Shown one piece after another: positions 55,913 through 64,000 of a DNA stretch of 64,000 nt. Location: NCBI GenBank assembly GCA_050251035.1, contig JBFWNN010000022.1, positions 1-64,000 on the forward strand. The letters are read 5' to 3'. The translations under genes were made by a program, and so were the position numbers. The notes beneath the pieces are model-generated. The model was not told where the DNA came from and made no database searches. It was given only the letters and a program-made list of their open reading frames with translations. Within the stretch, counting starts at the first letter, position 1, and the number at the start of each line of letters is the position of its first letter. Source of the stretch: Taklimakanibacter sp050251035 (GTDB lineage Bacteria; Pseudomonadota; Alphaproteobacteria; Rhizobiales; Aestuariivirgaceae).

Positions 55913-57484
55913 ATGCCCGCACCTTTTGATCTGAATGATGATACGGTCGTCGTGGTCGTCGGTTCCGGCGCCGGCGGCGGCACGCTCGCCAACGAGCTGG
56001 CGCAGAAAGGCGTGAAGGTCGTCTGCCTCGAGGCGGGGCCGCGCATCGAGAACCAGGATTTCGTCAATGACGAATGGCCGGCCTTCAGCCAGCTGTCCTG
56101 GCTCGACAAGCGCACCACCTCGGGAAGCTGGCGCGTCGCCACCGACTTTCCCGGCCTCCCGGCCTGGATCGTGAAGGCGGTCGGCGGCTCGACCACGCAC
56201 TGGGCCGGCGCCTCGCTGCGCTTCCAGGAGCACGAGTTCAAGGCCAGGACCACTTATGGCGACATCGCCGGCGCCAATCTGCTCGACTGGCCGCTGACGC
56301 TTTCCGAGATGGAGCCCTGGTACGCCAAGGCCGAGGACAAGATGGGCACGACCCGCACCAACAACATTCCGGGCCTGCCGGGCAACAACAACTTCAAGGT
56401 TCTGGAAGCCGGCGCCAGGAAGCTCGGCTACAAGGAAGTCAGCACCGGGCGCATGTCGATCAATTCGCAGCCGCGCAAGGGCCGCGGCTCCTGCCTGCAG
56501 ATCGGCTTCTGCTTCCAGGGCTGCAAGTCGGGCGCCAAATGGTCGACGCTTTATGCCGAGATTCCCGACGGCGAGCTCACCGGCAATCTCGAAGTCAGGC
56601 CCGACGCGCAAGCGCTGACCATCACCCACAACGACCAGGGCAAGGTCGACGGCGTGGTCTATGCCGGCAAGGGCGGCAAGCAGATGAAGCAGAAGGCGCG
56701 CGTCGTCTGCGTCGCCGGCAATTCGATCGAAAGCCCGCGGCTGCTGCTCAATTCGCAGTCGGCCAAGTTCCCCGATGGCCTCGCCAATTCCTCGGGCCAG
56801 GTCGGGCGCAACTACATGCGCCACACGACGGGATCGGTCTATGCGATCTTCGAGAAGCCGGTGCACATGTATCGCGGCACCACCATGGCCGGCATCGTCC
56901 AGGACGAGGCGCGCCATGACACGTCGCGCGGCTTCGCCGGCGGCTATGAGTTCGAGACGCTGGCGCTCGGCGTGCCGTTCATGGCGGCCTTCCTCAACCC
57001 CGGCGAATGGGGCCGCTCCTTCGCCGAGGCGATGGACGCCTATGACCGCATGGCCGGCATCTGGATCGTGGGCGAGGACATGCCGCAGCACAACAACGCC
57101 ATCACGCTGCATGCGAGCGAGAAGGACCAGTTCGGCCTGCCCGCGCCCAATGTCAATTTCGACGACCATGCCAATGACGTGGCGATGCGCGATCACGCCT
57201 ACAAGCAGGGCTCGGCGATCTATGACGCGGTGGGCGCGGTCAAGACCTTCCACACGCCGCCCTATCCCTCGACGCACAATCTCGGCACCAACCGGATGAG
57301 CGAGTTGCCGAAGGACGGCGTCGTCGACAAATGGGGCCGCACCCACGACATCCCCAACCTGTTCGTGTCGGACGGCAGCCAGTTCACCACCGGGGCGGCG
57401 GAGAATCCGACGCTGACCATCGTGGCGCTGGCCATTCGTCAGGCCGATCACATCGCGGGCGAGATGGCCAAGGGCAATCTCTGA
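55913..57484 (+). CDS. GMC family oxidoreductase, dehydrogenase large subunit
   Basis: A 523-residue flavoprotein with FAD loop VVVGSGAGGGTLANELAQKG, the ATHWAG-type block GGSTTHWAGASLRFQ, and the C-terminal catalytic His/Asn pair in STHNLGTNRMSEL and GAAENPTLTIVALA. There is no signal peptide; it is expected to ride out with the Tat small subunit encoded just upstream. It should oxidise a sugar, polyol or alcohol and pass electrons to the cytochrome c of the same operon. Substrate unknown. Confidence 0.95.
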   Translation: MPAPFDLNDDTVVVVVGSGAGGGTLANELAQKGVKVVCLEAGPRIENQDFVNDEWPAFSQLSWLDKRTTSGSWRVATDFPGLPAWIVKAVGGSTTHWAGASLRFQEHEFKARTTYGDIAGANLLDWPLTLSEMEPWYAKAEDKMGTTRTNNIPGLPGNNNFKVLEAGARKLGYKEVSTGRMSINSQPRKGRGSCLQIGFCFQGCKSGAKWSTLYAEIPDGELTGNLEVRPDAQALTITHNDQGKVDGVVYAGKGGKQMKQKARVVCVAGNSIESPRLLLNSQSAKFPDGLANSSGQVGRNYMRHTTGSVYAIFEKPVHMYRGTTMAGIVQDEARHDTSRGFAGGYEFETLALGVPFMAAFLNPGEWGRSFAEAMDAYDRMAGIWIVGEDMPQHNNAITLHASEKDQFGLPAPNVNFDDHANDVAMRDHAYKQGSAIYDAVGAVKTFHTPPYPSTHNLGTNRMSELPKDGVVDKWGRTHDIPNLFVSDGSQFTTGAAENPTLTIVALAIRQADHIAGEMAKGNL

Positions 57485-57514
57485 CCATCGCCGCCGAAGA
57501 TTCCTCCCGACTTG

Positions 57515-57541
57515 GGCGCCGTTGCAGAACGGCGCCTTTTT
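57515..57541 (+). terminator. Terminator of the GMC dehydrogenase operon
   Basis: GGCGCCGTT (57515-57523), loop GCAG and AACGGCGCC (57528-57536) form a perfect 9-bp stem followed by TTTTTGC, 30 bp after the GMC stop. It ends the dehydrogenase operon before the next cassette. Confidence 0.9.
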
Positions 57542-57660
57542 GCTTCGGCTGCAAATATGCCGAAATGGCACAGGTGATGCCGCCGCTTCAATCTTGCCCC
57601 CAAGCCCCAATCATGTAGTCTCCTGACGTCGGGGCATTGGCGAAGCTGGGAGTGCGGCAT

Positions 57661-58113
57661 ATGGCCGATGAAGATGCTTCTGCGAAGAACCTGCAGGAAA
57701 ATCCGCTGGTGGCGACGCTGTTGGCGCAGGGCGCGCTGACCGCGATCAAGTTGCGCGGCTTCGTCGGGCCGTCGCCGCACAAGGACAGGATCCGGCTTTT
57801 TCCCCGTCTCGACAATCTCGCGGAATGCGTCGATATCCCGCGCGCCGCGATCATCCACACCATCAAGGCGCCGCGCTCGGCGCTCGGCGCGGTGATCCTG
57901 TGGGTCAGGAAGGACGCGACGCTCACCACCTTCCGGGTCGATGAGTCAGACACCCCCTCGCAAACGGCACCGCAGATGGAAGAACTGCGCAAGGGCCGCT
58001 TGCGCATGCGCATGCGCCGCCAGCAGTCCGCCCGCGATCCGATCTGCTTCTCGGTCTGCATGGACTGCATCTCCTGGTGTGATTGCAGCATCTGCCATTC
58101 CGAACCCGCATGA
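57661..58113 (+). CDS. Unrecognised protein with a six-cysteine C-terminal tail
   Basis: A 150-residue protein of unknown family. Residues about 15-95 look like a compact beta-rich domain (LRGFVGPSPHKDRIRLFPRL, CVDIPRAAIIHTIKAP, GAVILWVRKDATLTTFRV). Residues about 96-125 are a polar, Arg-rich linker (ELRKGRLRMRMRRQQSARD). The tail has Cys at 129, 133, 136, 140, 142 and 145 followed by His146. That layout (leader-like domain, basic linker, short Cys-rich end) recalls precursor peptides or small metal-binding proteins. GGGAG lies eight bases before the ATG at 57661. Its stop overlaps the next start (ATGA). No function is assigned. Confidence 0.85.
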   Translation: MADEDASAKNLQENPLVATLLAQGALTAIKLRGFVGPSPHKDRIRLFPRLDNLAECVDIPRAAIIHTIKAPRSALGAVILWVRKDATLTTFRVDESDTPSQTAPQMEELRKGRLRMRMRRQQSARDPICFSVCMDCISWCDCSICHSEPA

Positions 58114-59126
58114 GATTCGCCGCGTTCCTCGAGCGGCTCGACGGGCTCCATTTTCCGAAGGGGCGCGATGCGACGCATCCCGACCGGCCGCTGGTGCAAT
58201 CGGCGCGGGCGCTGGTCGAGGACGCGCTGCGCGATGACGAGTTCCTGGCCGACTGCATCGCGCGCGAGCTCGACCTGATCGCCAGCGAGACGCCCCGCCG
58301 CGGGCTCGTGCCCTTCTTCGTCATGCCGGAGCTCGGAATTAGATTTGCGCTGGGTTATTGGGCGCCGGGTCATGGCGCGGGCGCCCATGAGCACACCGCC
58401 TGGACGGTGACCGCCGTGTGCCGCAACGAGCTGGAAGTCCTGACCTATGATCGCGCCGAATCCTACCGCACGCGCCAGCTCGTCCCCAAGAACCGCTTCC
58501 ATGCCGAGGCCGGGCGGGTCGGCTTCATCAGCGAGCCCTGCATCCACGAGCCCAGGAACATCTCGTCCGACTGGTCGCTGTCCTTCCACATGTCGAGCCC
58601 TTTGGACGGCAGGCCGCGGGCGGAGACCGCCGACGAATTGCCGGCCCTGCGCGAGCGCCGAAGGCGGCGCTTCGCCGGCCTCGGCGACCATCCCTATGCG
58701 CGGGTGATCTTCACCCGCCAGCGCAACAAGTGCCTGCACCTCCTGGCGCGCATCGCCGCGCGGATGAACGCCGCGCAGGGCGCCGCGCTGGTCGAAAGAT
58801 GCCATGCCATGGGCTCCACCCGGACGCGCAATCTCCTGCGCCGGGAGCCCAACGCCGTGCGGCGGATCACGCTTGCCCGCGCGCATTCCTCTCTCGATCT
58901 GCATCTGCGCCGTGACGGCGACATGATCGCCCTCGATGCCGAGGCGCCGCAGGGGCTGATCGAGGAGTTCGCCCTCGCCGACGACGCCGGCGAGGCCATG
59001 GACTTCATCCTGCGCGAGCCGGTGTTCGACGCCGCCGCCATTCCCGGCGCCTTCTCCGATGAGGAACGCATCGACCTCGTCGAGGCGCTGGAGGAGACCG
59101 GCCTGTTCAGGAGGATCGAGACATGA
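58110..59126 (+). CDS. Cupin-fold protein, cysteine-dioxygenase-like
   Basis: A 338-residue protein. Residues about 80-190 look like a cupin core with a metal-binding motif in WAPGHGAGAHEHTAWTVTAVCRNELE (H-x-H) and a later His in GFISEPCIHEPRNIS, as in thiol dioxygenases of the cysteine dioxygenase type. The C-terminal region (about 195-338) is helical and unrecognised. The ATG at 58110 overlaps the upstream stop (ATGA) and its own stop overlaps the next start (ATGA). Activity on a thiol, perhaps a cysteine of the upstream protein, is a guess. Confidence 0.78.
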   Translation: MRFAAFLERLDGLHFPKGRDATHPDRPLVQSARALVEDALRDDEFLADCIARELDLIASETPRRGLVPFFVMPELGIRFALGYWAPGHGAGAHEHTAWTVTAVCRNELEVLTYDRAESYRTRQLVPKNRFHAEAGRVGFISEPCIHEPRNISSDWSLSFHMSSPLDGRPRAETADELPALRERRRRRFAGLGDHPYARVIFTRQRNKCLHLLARIAARMNAAQGAALVERCHAMGSTRTRNLLRREPNAVRRITLARAHSSLDLHLRRDGDMIALDAEAPQGLIEEFALADDAGEAMDFILREPVFDAAAIPGAFSDEERIDLVEALEETGLFRRIET

Positions 59127-59800
59127 CCGACGCGCCGGCGGCGGAAAGCCTGTCGCCCATGAAGGTCTTGGCCGCTCTCGACTATGAGGCGCCCTTCCTC
59201 ATCGAGAAGCTGGTCAAGGATCACATCGCCGACACGCCGGAGGAAGCCGAGGCCCTGTTCGCCGAGGTGAAGCGCTATCTGGTGATCGCCGCACTCGATT
59301 CCGACAAGAGCTGGCACATGTATTCGTTGCGCATCGATGAATGCTGGCACCAGTTCATCCTGTTCACCAAGCAGTATACCGAGTTCTGCAAGCTCCATTT
59401 CGGCCGTTATGTCCCGCATGCCCCGAGCAATTCGCCGGATGCCGGCATCGCGCCGAAGCAGCGCACGACTTTCCGCGAGTTCAATGCGCGCTACCAGGAG
59501 CTCTTCCAGTCGCCATTGCCGGAGATCTGGGTCGATGCGCGCAACGTCACGCTCAACCGCCGTGTCCACAATGATCGGCAAGACCGCCTCGAGCTGCGCG
59601 TCGATGACGGCATGATCGAGATATTGAACAAGGACGGTGAGCCGGTCGCGGCGGTCAACGACCTGGCCGGCGAGGCCCTGGGCTTCATCGGCCGGACCGG
59701 CGCCTTCTATGTGCGTGAGTTGCCGGGTCTCGACGACGAGGAGAAAGTGGCCTTGGCCTCGATGCTGGTCGAGTGCCGGGTGTTGCGCCTGGCCTCGTGA
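59123..59800 (+). CDS. GRDP-like protein (DUF1399/glycine-rich-domain-containing-protein core)
   Basis: A 225-residue protein. The segment LDSDKSWHMYSLRIDECWHQFILFTKQYTEFCKLHFGRYVPH (given here by its ends only: residues about 57-100) has the D-x-x-W-H-x-F/H pattern of the conserved core of plant GRDP proteins and bacterial relatives. The C-terminal part is beta-rich. The start overlaps the cupin stop by four bases (ATGA). Function unknown. Confidence 0.72.
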   Translation: MTDAPAAESLSPMKVLAALDYEAPFLIEKLVKDHIADTPEEAEALFAEVKRYLVIAALDSDKSWHMYSLRIDECWHQFILFTKQYTEFCKLHFGRYVPHAPSNSPDAGIAPKQRTTFREFNARYQELFQSPLPEIWVDARNVTLNRRVHNDRQDRLELRVDDGMIEILNKDGEPVAAVNDLAGEALGFIGRTGAFYVRELPGLDDEEKVALASMLVECRVLRLAS

Positions 59801-59816
59801 AGTAGGCCGCCGAATC

Positions 59817-60089
59817 CTACTTTGGCGCCGAGGCCTGGATGGCGAGCGCGTGCACGCGCGACTTGAGCTCTTCGGCGAGCGCGTCGTTCACCATGCGATG
59901 GGTGGCGAGGCGGCTCTTGCCGGTGAAGGCTTCCGACACAATTTTGACGCGGAAATGGCTTTCACCATGAGGATGCGATCCGGCATGGCCGGCATGCAGA
60001 TGCGACTCGTCGACGACGTCGAGCGTCTGCGGCTGAAAGACGCGCGCGAGCTTGTCCTTGATATGTGTGCCTACGGGTCCCAGCGCCAT
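59817..60089 (-). CDS. BolA family protein
   Basis: A 90-residue BolA-like protein with the conserved SHLHAGHAG...GESHFRVKIVSEAFTGKSRLATHRMVNDAL block. BolA proteins bind monothiol glutaredoxins and iron-sulfur clusters. The ATG at 60089 follows GAGGAGC. It is divergent from the DnaJ-domain gene and convergent with the GRDP-like gene. Confidence 0.94.
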   Translation of the reverse strand: MALGPVGTHIKDKLARVFQPQTLDVVDESHLHAGHAGSHPHGESHFRVKIVSEAFTGKSRLATHRMVNDALAEELKSRVHALAIQASAPK

Positions 60090-60130
60090 GACTTGCTCCT
60101 CGATCAACTGATGCCCATAATTAGGCGACG

Positions 60131-60733
60131 ATGAAGCTCGATTCCAAATATTTCGACAAGATCAGGGTCAAGCCGGGCGAAGAGCGCGTCACGCGCGGCA
60201 AGCACCCCAATTGCGAATGGCCGGGTTGCGCCAAGCCCGGGCGCCACAAGGCGCCCAAGGGCCGCGACCAGGAAGGCCAGTTCCATGCCTTCTGCCTGGA
60301 GCATGTGCAGCAATACAATAAGACCTACAATTATTTTGCCGGCATGAAGGATGATGCCGTCCGCGACTTCCAGAAGGAGGCGGCGACCGGCCATCGCCCG
60401 ACCTGGAAGCTCGGCCAGAATTCGAGCACGATGAATGCCAAGGGTCGGCGCGCCCGGCCCGGCGACTTCCGCGACCCGTTCAACCTCCTGGGCGAGGACG
60501 GCCAGCCGGGGACGGGCGCGAGCGCCGCCCGCCCCATTCGCAATGCTGAATTGAAAGCCTTGCATACGCTGGGCCTCGACGAGACGGCGACCAGGGAAAA
60601 GGTCCGCAGCCAGTACAAGACCCTGGTGAAGCGGCTGCATCCGGACGCCAACAATGGCAGCCGGGCGAACGAGGACACGCTGAAGGCGGTCATCCAGGCC
60701 TATGATTATTTGCGCTCGACGGGCTTTTGCTGA
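60131..60733 (+). CDS. DnaJ-domain protein with N-terminal Cys region
   Basis: A 200-residue protein with a J domain at the C-terminus (about 138-198) including the HPD motif in VKRLHPDANNGS, which stimulates DnaK ATPase. The N-terminal half has CEWPGCAKPG and FCLEHVQQYNKTYNYF, a Cys/His set that may bind zinc. This C-terminal-J arrangement next to bolA and cobS is typical of alphaproteobacteria. Confidence 0.93.
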   Translation: MKLDSKYFDKIRVKPGEERVTRGKHPNCEWPGCAKPGRHKAPKGRDQEGQFHAFCLEHVQQYNKTYNYFAGMKDDAVRDFQKEAATGHRPTWKLGQNSSTMNAKGRRARPGDFRDPFNLLGEDGQPGTGASAARPIRNAELKALHTLGLDETATREKVRSQYKTLVKRLHPDANNGSRANEDTLKAVIQAYDYLRSTGFC

Positions 60734-60878
60734 TTTCGGCGGAACATCGCCTTTTGAGCATTTCCACCAAAGTGGTGATCGTTGCGGGCCGGGAAAGCCG
60801 CCTGCAGCCTTGCTCCGGCCCCCTTGACCGTCTAGAACCCTCCGCATTCCGAGACTCGATAGTAGTGGCTATAGACCT

Positions 60879-61868
60879 ATGACCGCGACCACCAATGGCG
60901 AAGCAGCCCCCCTCCCCGACATGAAGGTGTCGGTGCGGCAGGTGTTCGGCTTCGATTCGAACCTTGAAATTCCGGCGTATTCCCGGACCAGCGAGCATGT
61001 GCCCGATCTCGACGAGGACTATCTCTTCAACCGCGAGACCACGCTCGCCATCCTGGCCGGCTTCGCCTACAACCGCCGCGTCATGATCACCGGCTATCAC
61101 GGCACCGGCAAGTCGACCCATATCGAGCAGGTCGCCGCCCGCCTCAACTGGCCGTGCATCCGCATCAATCTCGACAGCCATATCAGCCGCATCGATCTCA
61201 TCGGCAAGGACGCCATCGTTCTCAAGGACGGCAAGCAGATCACCGAGTTCCGCGAAGGCATCCTGCCCTGGTCCTATCAGCACAATGTGGCGCTCGTCTT
61301 CGACGAGTATGACGCCGGCCGGCCGGACGTCATGTTCGTCATCCAGCGCATCCTCGAATCCTCGGGCAAGCTGACGCTGCTCGACCAGTCGCGGGTGATC
61401 CGCCCGCATCCCGCCTTCCGGCTGTTCTCGACCGCCAACACCATCGGCCTCGGCGACACCACCGGCCTCTATCACGGCACCCAGCAGATCAACCAGGCGC
61501 AGATGGACCGCTGGTCGATCGTCACCGCCCTCAACTACCTGCCGCATGCGCAGGAAGTCGGCATCGTGCTCGCCAAGACCAAGAGCTACGACAACGAGAA
61601 GGGCCGCAAGGTCATCGCCAACATGGTGCGCGTCGCCGACCTGACCCGCAACGCCTTCATGCAGGGCGACCTGTCGACGGTCATGAGCCCGCGCACGGTG
61701 ATGACCTGGGCGCAGAACGCCGAGATCTTCGACGATCTGGGCTTCGCCTTCCGCGTCACCTTCCTCAACAAGTGCGACGAGCTCGAGCGCGCCCTGGTCG
61801 CTGAATTCTATCAGCGCTGTTTCGGCGAGGAACTTCCCGAATCCCCGGCGCATGTCGCTCTGTCATGA
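60879..61868 (+). CDS. cobS: Cobaltochelatase subunit CobS
   Basis: CobS is the AAA+ ATPase that with CobT drives CobN to insert cobalt into hydrogenobyrinic acid a,c-diamide. The 329-residue product has Walker A in TGYHGTGKSTHIEQ (about 67-80), Walker B VALVFDEYDAGRPDV and the arginine-finger region. There is no clear ribosome site before the ATG at 60879. The 145-bp gap upstream holds a short GAGCATTTCC-type repeat remnant (60756-60781). cobN is not in the window. Confidence 0.98.
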   Translation: MTATTNGEAAPLPDMKVSVRQVFGFDSNLEIPAYSRTSEHVPDLDEDYLFNRETTLAILAGFAYNRRVMITGYHGTGKSTHIEQVAARLNWPCIRINLDSHISRIDLIGKDAIVLKDGKQITEFREGILPWSYQHNVALVFDEYDAGRPDVMFVIQRILESSGKLTLLDQSRVIRPHPAFRLFSTANTIGLGDTTGLYHGTQQINQAQMDRWSIVTALNYLPHAQEVGIVLAKTKSYDNEKGRKVIANMVRVADLTRNAFMQGDLSTVMSPRTVMTWAQNAEIFDDLGFAFRVTFLNKCDELERALVAEFYQRCFGEELPESPAHVALS

Positions 61869-61882
61869 GAGGCTGATGGGCC

Positions 61883-63775
61883 ATGGCCCAGGACCGCGAA
61901 GGACCGGCAGGCGAGTTCCGTAATGTCCTTACCCTGGCGATGAAGACCATCGCCGGCGAGCCCGAGTTGTCGGTCTCCTTCGGCGCCGAGACGCCGGGTC
62001 TGCAGGGCAAGAAGGTCAAGCTGCCGCAGGTCTCGATCGAGCTCAACCGCGAAGAGGTCGCCATCACCCGCGGCATCTCCGATAGTTTCGCCATGCGTCT
62101 CGCCAATCACGACGATGGGGTGCACAACCGCTATCGCCCGGAAGGTAAGAATGCGCGGGCGATGTTCGAGGCGGTGGAGCAGGCGCGTGTCGAATGCATC
62201 GGCGCGCGGGCGATGCCGGGCATGGCCAACAACATCACCGCCATGCTGCAGGACCGCTACCAGAAGAAGCTGGGCGGAAGGCCTGCGACCAAGAAGGATG
62301 CGCCGCTCGAGGAGGCCGTCGCTCTCCTGGTGCGCGAGCGGCTGACCGGCGCCGCGCCGCCGGCCGAGGCCAAGGCGCTGGTCGATCTGTGGCGGCCCTG
62401 GGTCGAGGAGAAGGCGGCGTCCCATCTCGACCATCTGACCAACGCCATCGGCGACCAGGCGGCTTTCGCGCGCATGTCGCGCGACATCATCGCCGCCCTC
62501 GACATGGCCGACGAGCTCGGCGAGGATCCCGACGAGAGCGACGACTCCGATCAGAACGAAGAGGCCGAGCCCGATTCCGGCGACCAGCAGGAGACGCCGG
62601 ACGGCGAGGACCAGGAAAGCCAGCAATCGGCCTCGGAGGAGCTGCAGGACACCGAGGGCGAGACCGACGCTTCCGAGATGGACGCCCAGCAGCTCGACAT
62701 CGACGACATGCCGGACGACATGGAGAGCGAGGACGCGCCCGACGGCGAGGAGCCGTGGCGCCCGCAATTGCCCTTCTCGTCGCTCTCCAACGAGGATTTC
62801 TACAAGGTCTACACCAACCAGTTCGACGAGGAGATCGCGGCCGAGGATCTCTGCGATGCCGAGGAGCTGACGCGCTTGCGGAACTATCTCGACAAGCAGC
62901 TCTCCAATCTCCAGGGCGTGGTGGCGCGCCTCGCCAACCGCCTGCAGCGTCGGCTCATGGCGCAGCAGAACCGCTCCTGGGATTTCGATCTCGAGGAGGG
63001 TCTGCTCGACGCCTCGCGCCTGCCGCGCGTCATCATCGATCCCCTGCACGCGCTCTCCTTCAAGGTCGAGCAGGACATGCAGTTCCGCGACACGGTGGTG
63101 ACGCTCTTGCTCGACAATTCGGGCTCGATGCGCGGGCGGCCGATCACCGTCGCCGCCACCTGCGCCGACATCCTGGCGCGCACGCTCGAGCGCTGCGGCG
63201 TCAAGGTCGAGATCCTGGGCTTCACCACCCGGGCCTGGAAGGGCGGCCAGTCGCGCGAGAAATGGCTCGCCGCCGGCAAGCCCGGCAATCCCGGCCGCCT
63301 CAACGACCTGCGCCACATCATCTACAAGTCCGCCGACAGCCCCTGGCGCCGGGCGCGCCGCAATCTGGGCCTCATGATGCGCGAGGGCCTGCTCAAGGAG
63401 AATATCGATGGCGAGGCGCTGATCTGGGCGCACAATCGCCTGCTCGCCAGGAGCGAGCAGCGCCGCATATTGATGGTGATCTCGGACGGCGCTCCCGTCG
63501 ATGATTCCACCCTCTCGGTCAATTCCGGCAATTATCTCGAGAAGCATCTGCGCCAGATCATCATCGACATCGAGAACCGCTCGCCGGTCGAGCTCATCGC
63601 CATCGGCATCGGCCATGACGTGACGCGCTACTACAAGCGCGCCGTGACCATTGTCGACGCCGAGGAGCTGGGCGGCGCCATGACCGAGAAGCTCGCCGAG
63701 CTCTTCGAGGAGCGGGCGCCCGCGCCGACGCGAAAAGCGCCCGGCAAGGCCCCCGCCAAGCGCCGGCTCAATTGA
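61883..63775 (+). CDS. cobT: Cobaltochelatase subunit CobT
   Basis: CobT forms a hexameric ring complex with CobS. The 630-residue product has an N-terminal domain, a very acidic low-complexity stretch (about 210-290, Asp/Glu/Gln/Ser-rich), and a C-terminal von Willebrand A domain with MIDAS motif LLDNSGSMRG (about 408-417). It starts 14 bases after cobS. Its stop shares a base with the next start (TGATG). Confidence 0.98.
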   Translation: MAQDREGPAGEFRNVLTLAMKTIAGEPELSVSFGAETPGLQGKKVKLPQVSIELNREEVAITRGISDSFAMRLANHDDGVHNRYRPEGKNARAMFEAVEQARVECIGARAMPGMANNITAMLQDRYQKKLGGRPATKKDAPLEEAVALLVRERLTGAAPPAEAKALVDLWRPWVEEKAASHLDHLTNAIGDQAAFARMSRDIIAALDMADELGEDPDESDDSDQNEEAEPDSGDQQETPDGEDQESQQSASEELQDTEGETDASEMDAQQLDIDDMPDDMESEDAPDGEEPWRPQLPFSSLSNEDFYKVYTNQFDEEIAAEDLCDAEELTRLRNYLDKQLSNLQGVVARLANRLQRRLMAQQNRSWDFDLEEGLLDASRLPRVIIDPLHALSFKVEQDMQFRDTVVTLLLDNSGSMRGRPITVAATCADILARTLERCGVKVEILGFTTRAWKGGQSREKWLAAGKPGNPGRLNDLRHIIYKSADSPWRRARRNLGLMMREGLLKENIDGEALIWAHNRLLARSEQRRILMVISDGAPVDDSTLSVNSGNYLEKHLRQIIIDIENRSPVELIAIGIGHDVTRYYKRAVTIVDAEELGGAMTEKLAELFEERAPAPTRKAPGKAPAKRRLN

Positions 63776-64000
63776 TGCGATGGCTCTGGCTCGCCTTGGT
63801 CCTTCTCACCGTCTTCCCGGCGCAGGCCGCGGAGGACGCCCTCACCGTCAGGACCCTGCCGGTGAAGTCCTTCACCATGTTCTCGCAGCTCGTGACCTTT
63901 GGCGGACTCGAATGGCGCGGCGGCCTGGAGCTGACGAGCAGCGATGAACGCTTCGGCGGCCTGTCCTCGCTCGAGCTCTCGCGCGACGGCGGCAAGCTCC
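63775..64000 (+). CDS. Esterase-like activity of phytase family protein, 5' part
   Basis: The ATG at 63775 overlaps the cobT stop (TGATG). The first 75 codons encode a signal peptide (MRWLWLALVLLTVFPAQAA) and then a segment with FGGLEWRGGLELTSSDERFGGLSSLEL, matching the start of the phytase-family esterase-like proteins found after cobT in Hyphomicrobiales. The rest lies outside the window. Confidence 0.8.
   Translation, partial: MRWLWLALVLLTVFPAQAAEDALTVRTLPVKSFTMFSQLVTFGGLEWRGGLELTSSDERFGGLSSLELSRDGGKL

Noticed and set aside
55319..57610. A 763-codon open frame on the minus strand opposite the GMC dehydrogenase genes
   Set aside because: Antisense shadow; the plus strand encodes well-conserved Tat small subunit and GMC proteins with ribosome sites.
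57661..58113. Calling the Cys-tail protein a confirmed RiPP precursor
   Set aside because: No recognised maturase (YcaO, radical SAM, lanthionine synthetase) or transporter is next to it; the idea is kept only as a hypothesis.
60734..60878. Possible cobalamin riboswitch upstream of cobS
   Set aside because: The 145-bp gap has no B12-box-like sequence; it holds only a degenerate GAGCATTTCC repeat remnant.
61811..63616. A 601-codon open frame on the minus strand opposite cobT
   Set aside because: Antisense shadow of the complete cobT gene with no recognisable protein features.

Overview
The window is a GC-rich chromosomal segment from an alphaproteobacterium, most likely of the order Hyphomicrobiales (Rhizobiales). 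This rests on gene content and order: lysC-ptsP-HTH protein-prfA-prmC-DUF4167 next to clpB with ubiG divergent; comF-grxC-nitrilase-DUF1178; secA-peptidyl-prolyl isomerase-argJ-mutT; and bolA-DnaJ-cobS-cobT. Dispersed palindromic repeats typical of the order also occur. The family cannot be set from this sequence alone. No tRNA, rRNA, insertion sequence, integrase, CRISPR array or replication origin was seen.

Layout. 1-836: 5' part of a Gly-rich exported protein with an in-frame amber stop. 1-5.3 kb: clpB with a likely heat-shock promoter and a terminator, a small methyltransferase, and a DUF4167 protein. 5.6-12.5 kb: housekeeping run on the minus strand (prmC, prfA, RodZ-like membrane regulator, ptsP, lysC). 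12.7-14.2 kb: ubiG and a Phd/VapB-VapC-type toxin-antitoxin pair whose operator fills its promoter spacer. 14.2-19.5 kb: DUF1178, nitrilase-like hydrolase, glutaredoxin, ComF, ilvD and an NDUFAF5-like methyltransferase.

19.5-32.2 kb is an accessory catabolic island of two regulated halves. One is an operon of P450, [2Fe-2S] ferredoxin, aldehyde dehydrogenase and ferredoxin reductase, with a divergent IclR gene. The other is cytoplasmic sulfatase, a TauABC-like importer with two different permeases, and a class III aminotransferase, with its own divergent IclR gene. Together they look like uptake and breakdown of an unidentified sulfated or sulfonated compound, probably an amine. The island separates genes (mutT/argJ/secA and the methyltransferase/comF block) that I recall as neighbours in related genomes.

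32.2-38.0 kb: mutT, argJ, a periplasmic parvulin-type isomerase and secA. 38.2-42.8 kb: a membrane protein with a small partner, a TPR-sulfotransferase, and an outer-membrane beta-barrel protein with an AT-rich upstream region. 42.8-49.1 kb: amidohydrolase, Tat-exported multicopper oxidase, L,D-transpeptidase, accA, xerD and an overlapping 47-codon membrane protein. 49.2-54.4 kb: aroK-aroB-CorC-like operon, FAD oxidoreductase, RHH protein and VOC protein. 54.5-57.5 kb: a flavin dehydrogenase operon (cytochrome c, VOC protein, Tat-type small subunit, GMC large subunit). 57.66-59.80 kb: a three-gene ATGA-coupled cassette (a protein with a six-cysteine tail, a cupin-like protein, a GRDP-like protein) that I cannot match to a described system and consider the best candidate for something new. 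59.8-64.0 kb: bolA, DnaJ-domain gene, cobS, cobT and the start of an esterase-like phytase-family gene cut by the window edge.
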